Positions 39,249-52,100 of a DNA stretch of 64,000 nucleotides are shown here, in pieces. The notes beneath the pieces were generated by a model. It saw nothing but the letters and a program-made list of their open reading frames with translations, made no database searches and was not told the origin of the DNA. Origin of the DNA: Halisarca cf. caerulea (lineage: Eukaryota; Porifera; Demospongiae; Chondrillida; Halisarcidae). A program made the position numbers and the translations under genes. Position 1 is the first letter of the stretch. The number at the start of each line of letters is the position of its first letter. The DNA is taken from the NCBI GenBank assembly GCA_963170055.1, contig CAUJGJ010000185.1:3320275-3384274 (forward strand), written 5' to 3'.

Positions 39249-39836
39249 ACGCATGTGAGACATGTCCAGATGTGTTATTATAGTGCCCCTCGGTTTGCAT
39301 AGTAATAAAATGTGGGTTTTCGGCGCCTATAAGTTATTAGTCATGCATTTATCCTGTGATTCAAGCTGTTATTCAGGCGTATACAAATGTCCAATCTGCA
39401 TTTAGTGACGTTTTCTGGCGTCACAGTTGTTCTGTCACATGTTGGCTCGTGACTTAACTGGATGTTCCACAGAATTTTAGTATTCGGCTGGGTGCTACGT
39501 GAGGGAACAAGCTGGACACAGTTTCTTGATGCAACGTCGAGCTACGCATGTGGGACATGTCCAGGATCTGTTATGATAGCACTTCCCAGTTTGCATGGTG
39601 ATAAAATGTAATTTTTCGGCGCTTACAAGTTATTAGTCACACAGTTATCTCATGATTTGGACTAATATTCGGGTGTATACGCATGGCGAATCCGCGTTTA
39701 GTTGCTCTACGGTTGCTCTGTCACATGCTGGCTGGTGACCTAACTCGATGTTCTTCTGAATCATAGTTTTTGGCTGGGTGCTACGTGAGAGAACAAGCTG
39801 AAGACAGTTTCTTGGTGTCAACTTCGAGCCATCGGA
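39249..39836. repeat. Tandem duplication, about 293-bp unit, two copies
   Basis: ACGCATGTGAGACATGTCCAG at 39,250 and ACGCATGTGGGACATGTCCAG at 39,543 start two units. Each contains TTTTCGGCGC, AAGTTATTAGTCA, CTGTCACATG(T/C)TGGCT and GGCTGGGTGCTACGTGAG. The copies differ at roughly one base in ten. No coding sequence is seen. The unit is unrelated to the 145-bp satellite. Confidence 0.85.
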
Positions 39837-39845
39837 AATATACAA

Positions 39846-39985
39846 CTTTTTAATGCGGGTGAGAGAGAGCTTTTGTTCCTGTCCCAAGTTACAGGAGCTT
39901 GAATGTTGGCTTTTGAGACCCAATTGATCAGATCTCGGCTTTGGAAAGGAACGGTCACTCACCCGCATGGAAAAGTTATTAAATG
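39846..39985. repeat. Short inverted-repeat element
   Basis: AACTTTTTAATGCGGGTGAG and the mirrored ACTCACCCGCATGGAAAAGTT enclose about 100 bp. A small foldback at the satellite border. No target duplication is clear. Confidence 0.65.
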
Positions 39986-40056
39986 TTTTGTTATAGCGAT
40001 TTATGTGAACAAAATAGTCTTGGAAGCGTTCCTCCAGGTAGCACCCAGATCATATT

Positions 40057-40106
40057 TGTAACATTGTCTTTGCGATAATTTTTATCGCAAAGACAATGTT
40101 ACAAAC
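40057..40106. repeat. Head-to-head satellite inversion
   Basis: GTAACATTGTCTTTGCGATAA faces TTATCGCAAAGACAATGTTAC across TTT, a perfect 21-bp hairpin made of satellite sequence in opposite orientations. It marks the left start of the regular array. Confidence 0.9.
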
Positions 40107-43100
40107 ATAACTTTGCAATTAGGCACAGTGCAAAATTGGCAAAGTTCATAAGATGTGACAAATGAAATTCTAATTTTAACTTTCTAAGAAAGTTAAGTTT
40201 CAAAGGTTAAGAAGTTTTTATTATTTGTATCGCAAAGACATTGTTACAAACATGACTTTAAAATTAGGCAAAGTGAAAAATTGGCAAAGTTCATAAGATA
40301 TGACAAATGAAATTCTAATTTTAACTTTCTAAGAAAGTTAAGTTTTAAATGTTACAAAGTTTGAATAATTTTTATCGTAAAGACAATGTTACCAACATAA
40401 CTTTAAAATTAGGCAAAGCGCAAAATTGGCAAAGTTCATAAGATATGACAAATGAAATTCTAATTTTAACTTTCTAAGAAAGTTAAGTTTTAAATGTTAC
40501 AAAGTTTGAATAATTTTTATCGTAAAGACAATGTTACAAAATTAACTTTAAAATTAGGCAAAGCGCAAAATTGGCCAAGTTCATAAGATATGACAAATGA
40601 AATTCTAATTTTAACTTTCTAAGAAAGTTAAGTTTCAAATGTTACAAAGTTTCAATAAATTTTATCGTAAAGACAATGTTTCAAACATAACTTTAAAATT
40701 AGGCAAAGCGCAAAATTGGCAAAGTTCATAAGATATGACAAATGAAATTCTAATTTTAACTTTCTAAGAAAGTTAAGTTTTAAATGTTACAAAGTTTGAA
40801 TAATTTTTATCGTAAAGACAATGTTACCAACATAACTTTAAAATTAGGCAAAGCGCAAAATTGGCAAAGTTCATAAGATATGACAAATGAAATTCTAATT
40901 TTAACTTTCTAAGAAAGTTAAGTTTTAAATGTTACAAAGTTTGAATAATTTTTATCGTAAAGACAATGTTACAAAATTAACTTTAAAATTAGGCAAAGCG
41001 CAAAATTGGCCAAGTTCATAAGATATGACAAATGAAATTCTAATTTTAACTTTCTAAGAAAGTTAAGTTTCAAATGTTACAAAGTTTCAATAAATTTTAT
41101 CGTAAAGACAATGTTTCAAACATAACTTTAAAATTAGGCAAAGCGCAAAATTGGCAAAGTTCATAAGATATGACAAATGAAATTCTAATTTTAACTTTCT
41201 AAGAAAGTTAAGTTTTAAATGTTACAAAGTTTGAATAATTTTTATCGTAAAGACAATGTTACCAACATAACTTTAAAATTAGGCAAAGCGCAAAATTGGC
41301 AAAGTTCATAAGATATGACAAATGAAATTCTAATTTTAACTTTCTAAGAAAGTTAAGTTTTAAATGTTACAAAGTTTGAATAATTTTTATCGTAATGACA
41401 ATGTTGCAAACATAACTTTAAAATTAGGCAAAGCGTAAAATTGGCAAAGTTGATAAGATATGACAAAAGAAATTCTAATTTTAACTTTCTAAGAAAGTTA
41501 TGTTTAAAATGTTACAAAGTTTGAATAATTTTTATAGTAAAGACAATGTTACAAACATAACTTTAAAATTAGGCAAAGCGCAAAATTTCCAAAGTTTATA
41601 AGATATGACAAATGAAATTGTAACTTTATCCTTCTAAGAAAGTTAAGTTTCAAATGTTACAAAGTTTGAATAATCTTTATCGTAAAGACAATGTTACCAA
41701 CATAACTTTAAAATTAGGCAAAGCGCAAAATTGGCAAAGTTCATAAGATATGACAAATGAAATTCTAATTTTAACTTTCTAAGAAAGTTAAGTTTTAAAT
41801 GTTACAAAGTTTGAATAATTTTTATCGTAAAGACAATGTTACCAACATAACTTAAAAATTAGGCAAAGCGCAAAATTGGAAAAGTTCATAAGATATGACA
41901 AATGAAATTCTAATTTTAACTTTCTAAGAAAGTTAAGTTTTAAATGTTACAAAGTTTCAATAATTTCTATCGTAAAGACAATGTTACCAACATAACTTTA
42001 AAATTAGGCAAAGCGCAAAATTGGCAAAGTTCATAAGATATGACAAATGAAATTCTAATTTTAACTTTCTAAGAAAGTTAAGTTTCAAATGTTACAAAGT
42101 TTCAATGAATTTTATCGTAAAGACAATGTAACCAACATAACTTTAAAATTAGGCAAAGCGCAAAATTGGCAAAGTTCATAAGATATGACCAATGAAATTC
42201 TAATTTTAACTTTCTAAGAAAGTTAAGTTTTAAATGTTACAAAGTTTGAATAATTTTTATCGTAAAGACAATGTTTCAAACATAACTTTAAAATTAGGCA
42301 AAGAGCAAAATTGGCAAAGTTCATAAGATATGACAAATGAAATTCTAATTTTAACTTTCTAAGAAAGTTAAGTTTTAAATGTTACAAAGTTTCAATAAAT
42401 TTTATCGTAAAGACAATGTTTCAAACATAACTTTAAAATTAGGCAAAGCGCAAAATTGGCAAAGTTCATAAGATATGACAAATGAAATTCTAATTTTAAC
42501 TTTGTAAGAAAGTTAAGTTTTAAATGTTACAAAGTTTGAATAATTTTTATCGTAAAGACAATGTTACCAACATAACTTTAAAATTAGGCAAAGCGCAAAA
42601 TTGGCAAAGTTCATAAGATATGACAAATGAAATTCTAATTTTAACTTTCTAAGAAAGTTAAGTTTTAAATGTTACAAAGTTTGGATAATTTTTATCGTAA
42701 AGACAATGTTACAAAATTAACTTTAAAATTAGGCAAAGCGCAAAATTGGCAAAGTTCATAAGATATGACAAATGAAATTCTAATTTTAACTTTCTAAGAA
42801 AGTTAAGTTTCAAATGTTACAAAGTTTCAATAAATTTTATCGTAAAGACAATGTTTCAAACATAACTTTAAAATTAGGCAAAGCGCAAAATTGGCAAAGT
42901 TCATAAGATATGACAAATGAAATTCTAATTTTAACTTTCTAAGAAAGTTAAGTTTTAAATGTTGCAAAGTTTCAATAAATTTTATCGTAAAGACAATGTT
43001 TCAAACATAACTTTAAAATTAGGCAAAGCGCAAAATTGGCAAAGTTCATAAGATATGACAAATGAAATTCTAATTTTAACTTTCTAAGAAAGTTAAGTTT

Positions 43101-46100
43101 TAAATGTTACAAAGTTTGAATAATTTTTATCGTAATGACAATGTTGCAAACATAACTTTAAAATTAGGCAAAGCGCAAAATTGGCAAAGTTCATAAGATA
43201 TGACAAATGAAATTCTAATTTTAACTTTCTAAGAAAGTTAAGTTTTAAATGTTACAAAGTTTGAATAATTTTTATCGTAAAGACAATGTTACAAAATTAA
43301 CTTTAAAATTAGGCAAAGCGCAAAATTGGCAAAGTTCATAAGATATGACAAATGAAATTCTAATTTTAACTTTCTAAGAAAGTTAAGTTTCAAATGTTAC
43401 AAAGTTTCAATAAATTTTATCGTAAAGACAATGTTTCAAACATAACTTTAAAATTAGGCAAAGCGCAAAATTGGCAAAGTTCATAAGATATGACAAATGA
43501 AATTCTAATTTTAACTTTCTAAGAAAGTTAAGTTTTAAATGTTGCAAAGTTTCAATAAATTTTATCGTAAAGACAATGTTTCAAACATAACTTTAAAATT
43601 AGGCAAAGCGCAAAATTGGCAAAGTTCATAAGATATGACAAATGAAATTCTAATTTTAACTTTCTAAGAAAGTTAAGTTTTAAATGTTACAAAGTTTGAA
43701 TAATTTTTATCGTAAAGACAATGTTTCAAACATAACTTTAAAATTAGGCAAAGCGCAAAATTGGCAAAGTTCATAAGATATGACAAATGAAATTCTAATT
43801 TTAACTTTCTAAGAAAGTTAAGTTTTAAATGTTACAAAGTTTGAAAAATTTTTATCGTAAAGACAATGTTACCAACATAACTTTAAAATTAGGCAAAGCG
43901 CAAAATTGGCAAAGTTCATAAGATATGACAAATGAAATTCTAATTTTAACTTTCTAAGAAAGTTAAGTTTTAAATGTTACAAAGTTTGAATAATTTTTAT
44001 CGTAATGACAATGTTGCAAACATAACTTTAAAATTAGGCAAAGCGCAAAATTGGCAAAGTTCATAAGATATGACAAATGAAATTCTAATTTTAACTTTCT
44101 AAGAAAGTTAAGTTTTAAATGTTACAAAGTTTGAATAATTTTTATCGTAAAGACAATGTTACAAAATTAACTTTAAAATTAGGCAAAGCGCAAAATTGGC
44201 AAAGTTCATAAGATATGACAAATGAAATTCTAATTTTAACTTTCTAAGAAAGTTAAGTTTCAAATGTTACAAAGTTTCAATAAATTTTATCGTAAAGGCA
44301 ATGTTTCAAACATAACTTTAAAATTAGGCAAAGCGCAAAATTGGCAAAGTTCATAAGATATGACAAATGAAATTCTAATTTTAACTTTCTAAGAAAGTTA
44401 AGTTTTAAATGTTGCAAAGTTTCAATAAATTTTATCGTAAAGACAATGTTTCAAACATAACTTTAAAATTAGGCAAAGCGCAAAATTGGCAAAGTTCATA
44501 AGATATGACAAATGAAATTCTAATTTTAACTTTCTAAGAAAGTTAAGTTTTAAATGTTACAAAGTTTGAATAATTTCTATCGTAAAGACAATGTTACCAA
44601 CATAACTTTAAAATTAGGCAAAGCGCAAAATTGGCAAAGTTCATAAGATATGACAAATGAAATTCTAATTTTAACTTTCGAAGAAAGTTAAGTTTTAAAT
44701 GTTACAAAGTTTGAATAATTTTTATCGTAAAGACAATGTTACCAACATAACTTTAAAATTAGGCAAAGCGCAAAATTGGCAAAGTTCATAAGATATGACA
44801 AATGAAATTCTAATTTTAACTTTCTAAGAAAGTTAAGTTTTAAATGTTACAAAGTTTGAATAATTTTTATCGTAAAGACAATGTTACCAACATAACTTTA
44901 AAATTAGGCAAAGCGCAAAATTGGCAAAGTTAAATGTTACAAAGTTTGAATAATTTCTATCGTAAAGACAATGTTACCAACATTACTTTAAAATTAGGCA
45001 AAGCGCAAAATTGGCAAAGTTCAGAAGATATGACAAATGAAATTCTAATTTTAACTTTCTAAGAAAGTTAAGTTTTAAATGTTACAAAGTTTGAATAATT
45101 TCTATCGTTAAGACAATGTTACAAACATAACTTTAAAATTAGGCAAAGCGCAAAATTGGCAAAGTTCATAAGATATGACAAATGAAACTCTAATTTTAAC
45201 TTTCTAAGAAAGTTAAGTTTTAAATGTTACAAAGTTTGAATAATTTCTATCGTAAAGACAATGTTACCAACATAACTTTAAAATTAGGCAAAGCGCAAAA
45301 TTGGCAAAGTTCATAAGATATGACAAATGAAATTCTAATTTTAACTTTCTAAGAAAGTTAAGTTTTAAATGTTACAAAGTTTGAATAATTTTTATCGTAA
45401 AGACAATGTTACCAACATTACTTTAAAATTAGGCAAAGCGCAAAATTGGTAAAGTTCATAAGATATGACAAATGAAATTCTAATTTTAACTTTCTAAGAA
45501 AGTTAAGTTTTAAATGTTACAAAGTTTGAATAATTTCTATCGTAAAGACAATGTTACCAACATAACTTTAAAATTAGGCAAAGCGCAAAATTGGCAAAGT
45601 TCATAAGATATGACAAATGAAATTCTAATTTTAACTTTCTAAGAAAGTTAAGTTTTAAATGTTACAAAGATTGAATAACTTTTATCGTAAAGACAATGTT
45701 ACCAACATAACTTTAAAATTAGGCAAAGCGCAAAATTGGCAAAGTTCATAAGATATGACAAATGAAATTCTAATTTTAACTTTCTAAGAAAGTTAAGTTT
45801 TAAATGTTACAAAGTTTGAATAATTTCTATCGTAAAGACAATGTTACCAACATAACTTTAAAATTAGGCAAAGCGCAAAATTGGCAAAGTTCATAAGATA
45901 TGACAAATGAAATTCTAATTTTAACTTTCTAAGAAAGTTAAGTTTTAAATGTTACAAAGTTTGAATAATTTCTATCGTAAAGACAATGTTACCAACATAA
46001 CTTTAAAATTAGGCAAAGCGCAAAATTGGCAAAGTTCATAAGATATGACAAATGAAATTCTAATTTTAACTTTCTAAGAAAGTTAAGTTTTAAATGTTAC

Positions 46101-49100
46101 AAAGTTTGAATAATTTCTATCGTAAAGACAATGTTACCAACATAACTTTAAAATTAGGCAAAGCTCAAAATTGGCAAAGTTCATAAGATATGACAAATGA
46201 AATTCTAATTTTAACTTTCGAAGAAAGTTAAGTTTTAAATGTTAAAAAGTTTGAATAATTTCTATCGTAAAGACAATGTTACCAACATAACTTTAAAATT
46301 AGGCAAAGCGCAAAATTGGCAAAGTTCATAAGATATGACAAATGAAATTCTAATTTTAACTTTCGAAGAAAGTTAAGTTTTAAATGTTACAAAGTTTGAA
46401 TAATTTCTATCGTAAAGACAATGTTACCAACATAACTTTAAAATTAGGCAAAGCGCAAAATTGGCAAAGTTCATAAGATATGACAAATGAAATTCTAATT
46501 TTAACTTTCTAAGAAAGTTAAGTTTTAAATGTTACAAAGTTTGAATAATTTCTATCGTAAAGACAATGTTACCAACATAACTTTAAAATTAGGCAAAGCG
46601 CAAAATTGGCAAAGTTCATAAGATATGACAAATGAAATTCTAATTTTAACTTTCGAAGAAAGTTAAGTTTTAAATGTTACAAAGTTTGAATAATTTCTAT
46701 CGTAAAGACAATGTTACCAACATAACTTTAAAATTAGGCAAAGCGCAAAATTGGCAAAGTTCATAAGATATGACAAATGAAATTCTAATTTTAACTTTCT
46801 AAGAAAGTTAAGTTTTAAATGTTACAAAGTTTGAATAATTTCTATCGTAAAGACAATGTTACCAACATAACTAAAATTAGGCAAAGCGCAAAATTGGCAA
46901 AGTTCATAAGATATGACAAATGAAATTCTAATTTTAACTTTCGAAGAAAGTTAAGTTTTAAATGTTACAAAGTTTGAATAATTTCTATCGTAAAGACAAT
47001 GTTACCAACATAACTTTAAAATTAGGCAAAGCGCAAAATTGGCAAAGTTCATAAGATATGACAAATGAAATTCTAATTTTAACTTTCGAAGAAAGTTAAG
47101 TTTTAAATGTTACAAAGTTTGAATAATTTCTATCGTAAAGACAATGTTACCAACATAACTTTAAAATTAGGCAAAGCGCAAAATTGGCAAAGTTCATAAG
47201 ATATGACAAATGAAATTCTAATTTTAACTTTCGAAGAAAGTTAAGTTTTAAATGTTACAAAGTTTGAATAATTTCTATCGTAAAGACAATGTTACCAACA
47301 TAACTTTAAAATTAGGCAAAGCGCAAAATTGGCAAAGTTCATAAGATATGACAAATGAAATTCTAATTTTAACTTTCTAAGAAAGTTAAGTTTTAAATGT
47401 TACAAAGTTTGAATAATTTCTATCGTAAAGACAATGTTACCAACATAACTTTAAAATTAGGCAAAGCGCAAAATTGGCAAAGTTCATAAGATATGACAAA
47501 TGAAATTCTAAATTTAACTTTCGAAGAAAGTTAAGTTTTAAATGTTACAAAGTTTGACTAATTTGTATCGTAAAGACAATGTTACCAACATAACTTTAAA
47601 ATTAGGCAAAGCGCAAAATTGGCAAAGTTCATAAGATATGACAAATGAAATTCTAATTTTAACTTTCTAAGAAAGTTAAGTTTTAAATGTTACAAAGTTT
47701 GAATAATTTCTATCGTAAAGACAATGTTACCAACATAACTTTAAAATTAGGCAAAGCGCAAAATTGGCAAAGTTCATAAGATATGACAAATGAAATTCTA
47801 ATTTTAACTTTCTAAGAAAGTTAAGTTTTAAATGTTACAAAGTTTGAATAATTTCTATCGTAAAGACAATGTTACCAACATAACTTTAAAATTAGGCAAA
47901 GCGCAAAATTGGCAAAGTTCATAAGATATGACAAATGAAATTCTAATTTTAACTTTCTAAGAAAGTTAAGTTTTAAATGTTACAAAGTTTGAATAATTTC
48001 TATCGTAAAGACAATGTTACCAACATAACTTTAAAATTAGGCAAAGCGCAAAATTGGCAAAGTTCATAAGATATGACAAATGAAATTCTAATTTTAACTT
48101 TCGAAGAAAGTTAAGTTTTAAATGTTACAAAGTTTGAATAATTTCTATCGTAAAGACAATGTTACCAACATAACTTTAAAATTAGGCAAAGCGCAAAATT
48201 GGCAAAGTTCATAAGATATGACAAATGAAATTCTAATTTTAACTTTCGAAGAAAGTTAAGTTTTAAATGTTACAAAGTTTGAATAATTTCTATCGTAAAG
48301 ACAATGTTACCAACATAACTTTAAAATTAGGCAAAGCGCAAAATTGGCAAAGTTCATAAGATATGACAAATGAAATTCTAATTTTAACTTTCGAAGAAAG
48401 TTAAGTTTTAAATGTTACAAAGTTTGAATAATTTCTATCGTAAAGACAATGTTACCAACATAACTTTAAAATTAGGCAAAGCGCAAAATTGGCAAAGTTC
48501 ATAAGATATGACAAATGAAATTCTAATTTTAACTTTCTAAGAAAGTTAAGTTTTAAATGTTACAAAGTTTGAATAATTTCTATCGTAAAGACAATGTTAC
48601 CAACATAACTTTAAAATTAGGCAAAGCGCAAAATTGGCAAAGTTCATAAGATATGACAAATGAAATTCTAATTTTAACTTTCTAAGAAAGTTAAGTTTTA
48701 AATGTTACAAAGTTTGAATAACTTGTATCGTAAAGACAATGTTACCAACATAACTTTAAAATTAGGCAAAGCGCAAAATTGGCAAAGTTCATAAGATATG
48801 ACAAATGAAATTCTAATTTTAACTTTCTAAGAAAGTTAAGTTTTAAATGTTACAAAGTTTGAATAATTTCTATCGTAAAGACAATGTTACCAACATAACT
48901 TTAAAATTAGGCAAAGCGCAAAATTGGCAAAGTTCATAAGATATGACAAATGAAATTCTAATTTTAACTTTCGAAGAAAGTTAAGTTTTAAATGTTACAA
49001 AGTTTGAATAATTTCTATCGTAAAGACAATGTTACCAACATAACTTTAAAATTAGGCAAAGCGCAAAATTGGCAAAGTTCATAAGATATGACAAATGAAA

Positions 49101-52100
49101 TTCTAATTTTAACTTTCGAAGAAAGTTAAGTTTTAAATGTTACAAAGTTTGAATAATTTCTATCGTAAAGACAATGTTACCAACATAACTTTAAAATTAG
49201 GCAAAGCGCAAAATTGGCAAAGTTCATAAGATATGACAAATGAAATTCTAATTTTAACTTTCGAAGAAAGTTAAGTTTTAAATGTTACAAAGTTTGAATA
49301 ATTTCTATCGTAAAGACAATGTTACCAACATAACTTTAAAATTAGGCAAAGCGCAAAATTGGCAAAGTTCATAAGATATGACAAATGAAATTCTAATTTT
49401 AACTTTCGAAGAAAGTTAAGTTTTAAATGTTACAAAGTTTGAATAATTTCTATCGTAAAGGCAATGTTACCAACATAACTTTAAAATTAGGCAAAGCGCA
49501 AAATTGGCAAAGTTCATAAGATATGACAAATGAAATTCTAATTTTAACTTTCTAAGAAAGTTAAGTTTTAAATGTTACAAAGTTTGAATAATTTCTATCG
49601 TAAAGACAATGTTACCAACATAACTTTAAAATTAGGCAAAGCGCAAAATTGGCAAAGTTCATAAGATATGACAAATGAAATTCTAATTTTAACTTTCTAA
49701 GAAAGTTAAGTTTTAAATGTTACAAAGTTTGAATAATTTCTATCGTAAAGACAATGTTACCAACATAACTTTAAAATTAGGCAAAGCGCAAAATTGGCAA
49801 AGTTCATAAGATATGACAAATGAAATTCTAATTTTAACTTTCGAAGAAAGTTAAGTTTTAAATGTTACAAAGTTTGAATAATTTCTATCGTAAAGACAAT
49901 GTTACCAACATAACTTTAAAATTAGGCAAAGCGCAAAATTGGCAAAGTTCATAAGATTTGACAAATGAAATTCTAATTTTAACTTTCTAAGAAAGTTAAG
50001 TTTTAAATGTTACAAAGTTTGAATAATTTCTATCGTAAAGACAATGTTACCAACATAACTTTAAAATTAGGCAAAGCGCAAAATTGGCAAAGTTCATAAG
50101 ATATGACAAATGAAATTCTAATTTTAACTTTCTAAGAAAGTTAAGTTTTAAATGTTACAAAGTTTGAATAATTTCTATCGTAAAGACAATGTTACCAACA
50201 TAACTTTAAAATTAGGCAAAGCGCAAAATTGGCAAAGTTCATAAGATATGACAAATGAAATTCTAATTTTAACTTTCGAAGAAAGTTAAGTTTTAAATGT
50301 TACAAAGTTTGAATAATTTCTATCGTAAAGACAATGTTACCAACATAACTTTAAAATTAGGCAAAGCGCAAAATTGGCAAAGTTCATAAGATATGACAAA
50401 TGAAATTCTAATTTTAACTTTCTAAGAAAGTTAAGTTTTAAATGTTACAAAGTTTGAATAATTTCTATCGTAAAGACAATGTTACCAACATAACTTTAAA
50501 ATTAGGCAAAGCGCAAAATTGGCAAAGTTTATAAGATATGACAAATGAAATTCTAATTTTAACTTTCTAAGAAAGTTAAGTTTTAAATGTTACAAAGTTT
50601 GAATAACTTGTATCGTAAAGACAATGTTACCAACATAACTTTAAAATTAGGCAAAGCGCAAAATTGGCAAAGTTCATAAGATATGACAAATGAAATTCTA
50701 ATTTTAACTTTCTAAGAAAGTTAAGTTTTAAATGTTACAAAGTTTGAATAACTTGTATCGTAAAGACAATGTTACCAACATAACTTTAAAATTAGGCAAA
50801 GCGCAAAATTGGCAAAGTTCATAAGATATGACAAATGAAATTCTAATTTTAACTTTCTAAGAAAGTTAAGTTTTAAATGTTACAAAGTTTGAATAATTTC
50901 TATCGTAAAGACAATGTTACCAACATAACTTTAAAATTAGGCAAAGCGCAAAATTGGCAAAGTTCATAAGATATGACAAATGAAATTCTAATTTTAACTT
51001 TCGAAGAAAGTTAAGTTTTAAATGTTACAAAGTTTGAATAATTTCTATCGTAAAGACAATGTTACCAACATAACTTTAAAATTAGGCAAAGCGCAAAATT
51101 GGCAAAGTTCATAAGATATGACAAATGAAATTCTAATTTTAACTTTCGAAGAAAGTTAAGTTTTAAATGTTACAAAGTTTGAATAATTTCTATCGTAAAG
51201 ACAATGTTACCAACATAACTTTAAAATTAGGCAAAGCGCAAAATTGGCAAAGTTCATAAGATATGACAAATGAAATTCTAATTTTAACTTTCGAAGAAAG
51301 TTAAGTTTTAAATGTTACAAAGTTTGAATAATTTCTATCGTAAAGACAATGTTACCAACATAACTTTAAAATTAGGCAAAGCGCAAAATTGGCAAAGTTC
51401 ATAAGATATGACAAATGAAATTCTAATTTTAACTTTCGAAGAAAGTTAAGTTTTAAATGTTACAAAGTTTGAATAATTTCTATCGTAAAGACAATGTTAC
51501 CAACATAACTTTAAAATTAGGCAAAGCGCAAAATTGGCAAAGTTTATAAGATATGACAAATGAAATTCTAATTTTAACTTTCTAAGAAAGTTAAGTTTTA
51601 AATGTTACAAAGTTTGAATAACTTGTATCGTAAAGACAATGTTACCAACATAACTTTAAAATTAGGCAAAGCGCAAAATTGGCAAAGTTCATAAGATATG
51701 ACAAATGAAATTCTAATTTTAACTTTCTAAGAAAGTTAAGTTTTAAATGTTACAAAGTTTGAATAACTTGTATCGTAAAGACAATGTTACCAACATAACT
51801 TTAAAATTAGGCAAAGCGCAAAATTGGCAAAGTTCATAAGATATGACAAATGAAATTCTAATTTTAACTTTCTAAGAAAGTTAAGTTTTAAATGTTACAA
51901 AGTTTGAATAATTTATATCGTAAAGACAATGTTACCAACATAACTTTAAAATTAGGCAAAGCGCAAAATTGGCAAAGTTCATAAGATATGACAAATGAAA
52001 TTCTAATTTTAACTTTCTAAGAAAGTTAAGTTTTAAATGTTACAAAGTTTGAATAATTTTTATCGTAAAGACAATGTTACCAACATAACTTTAAAATTAG

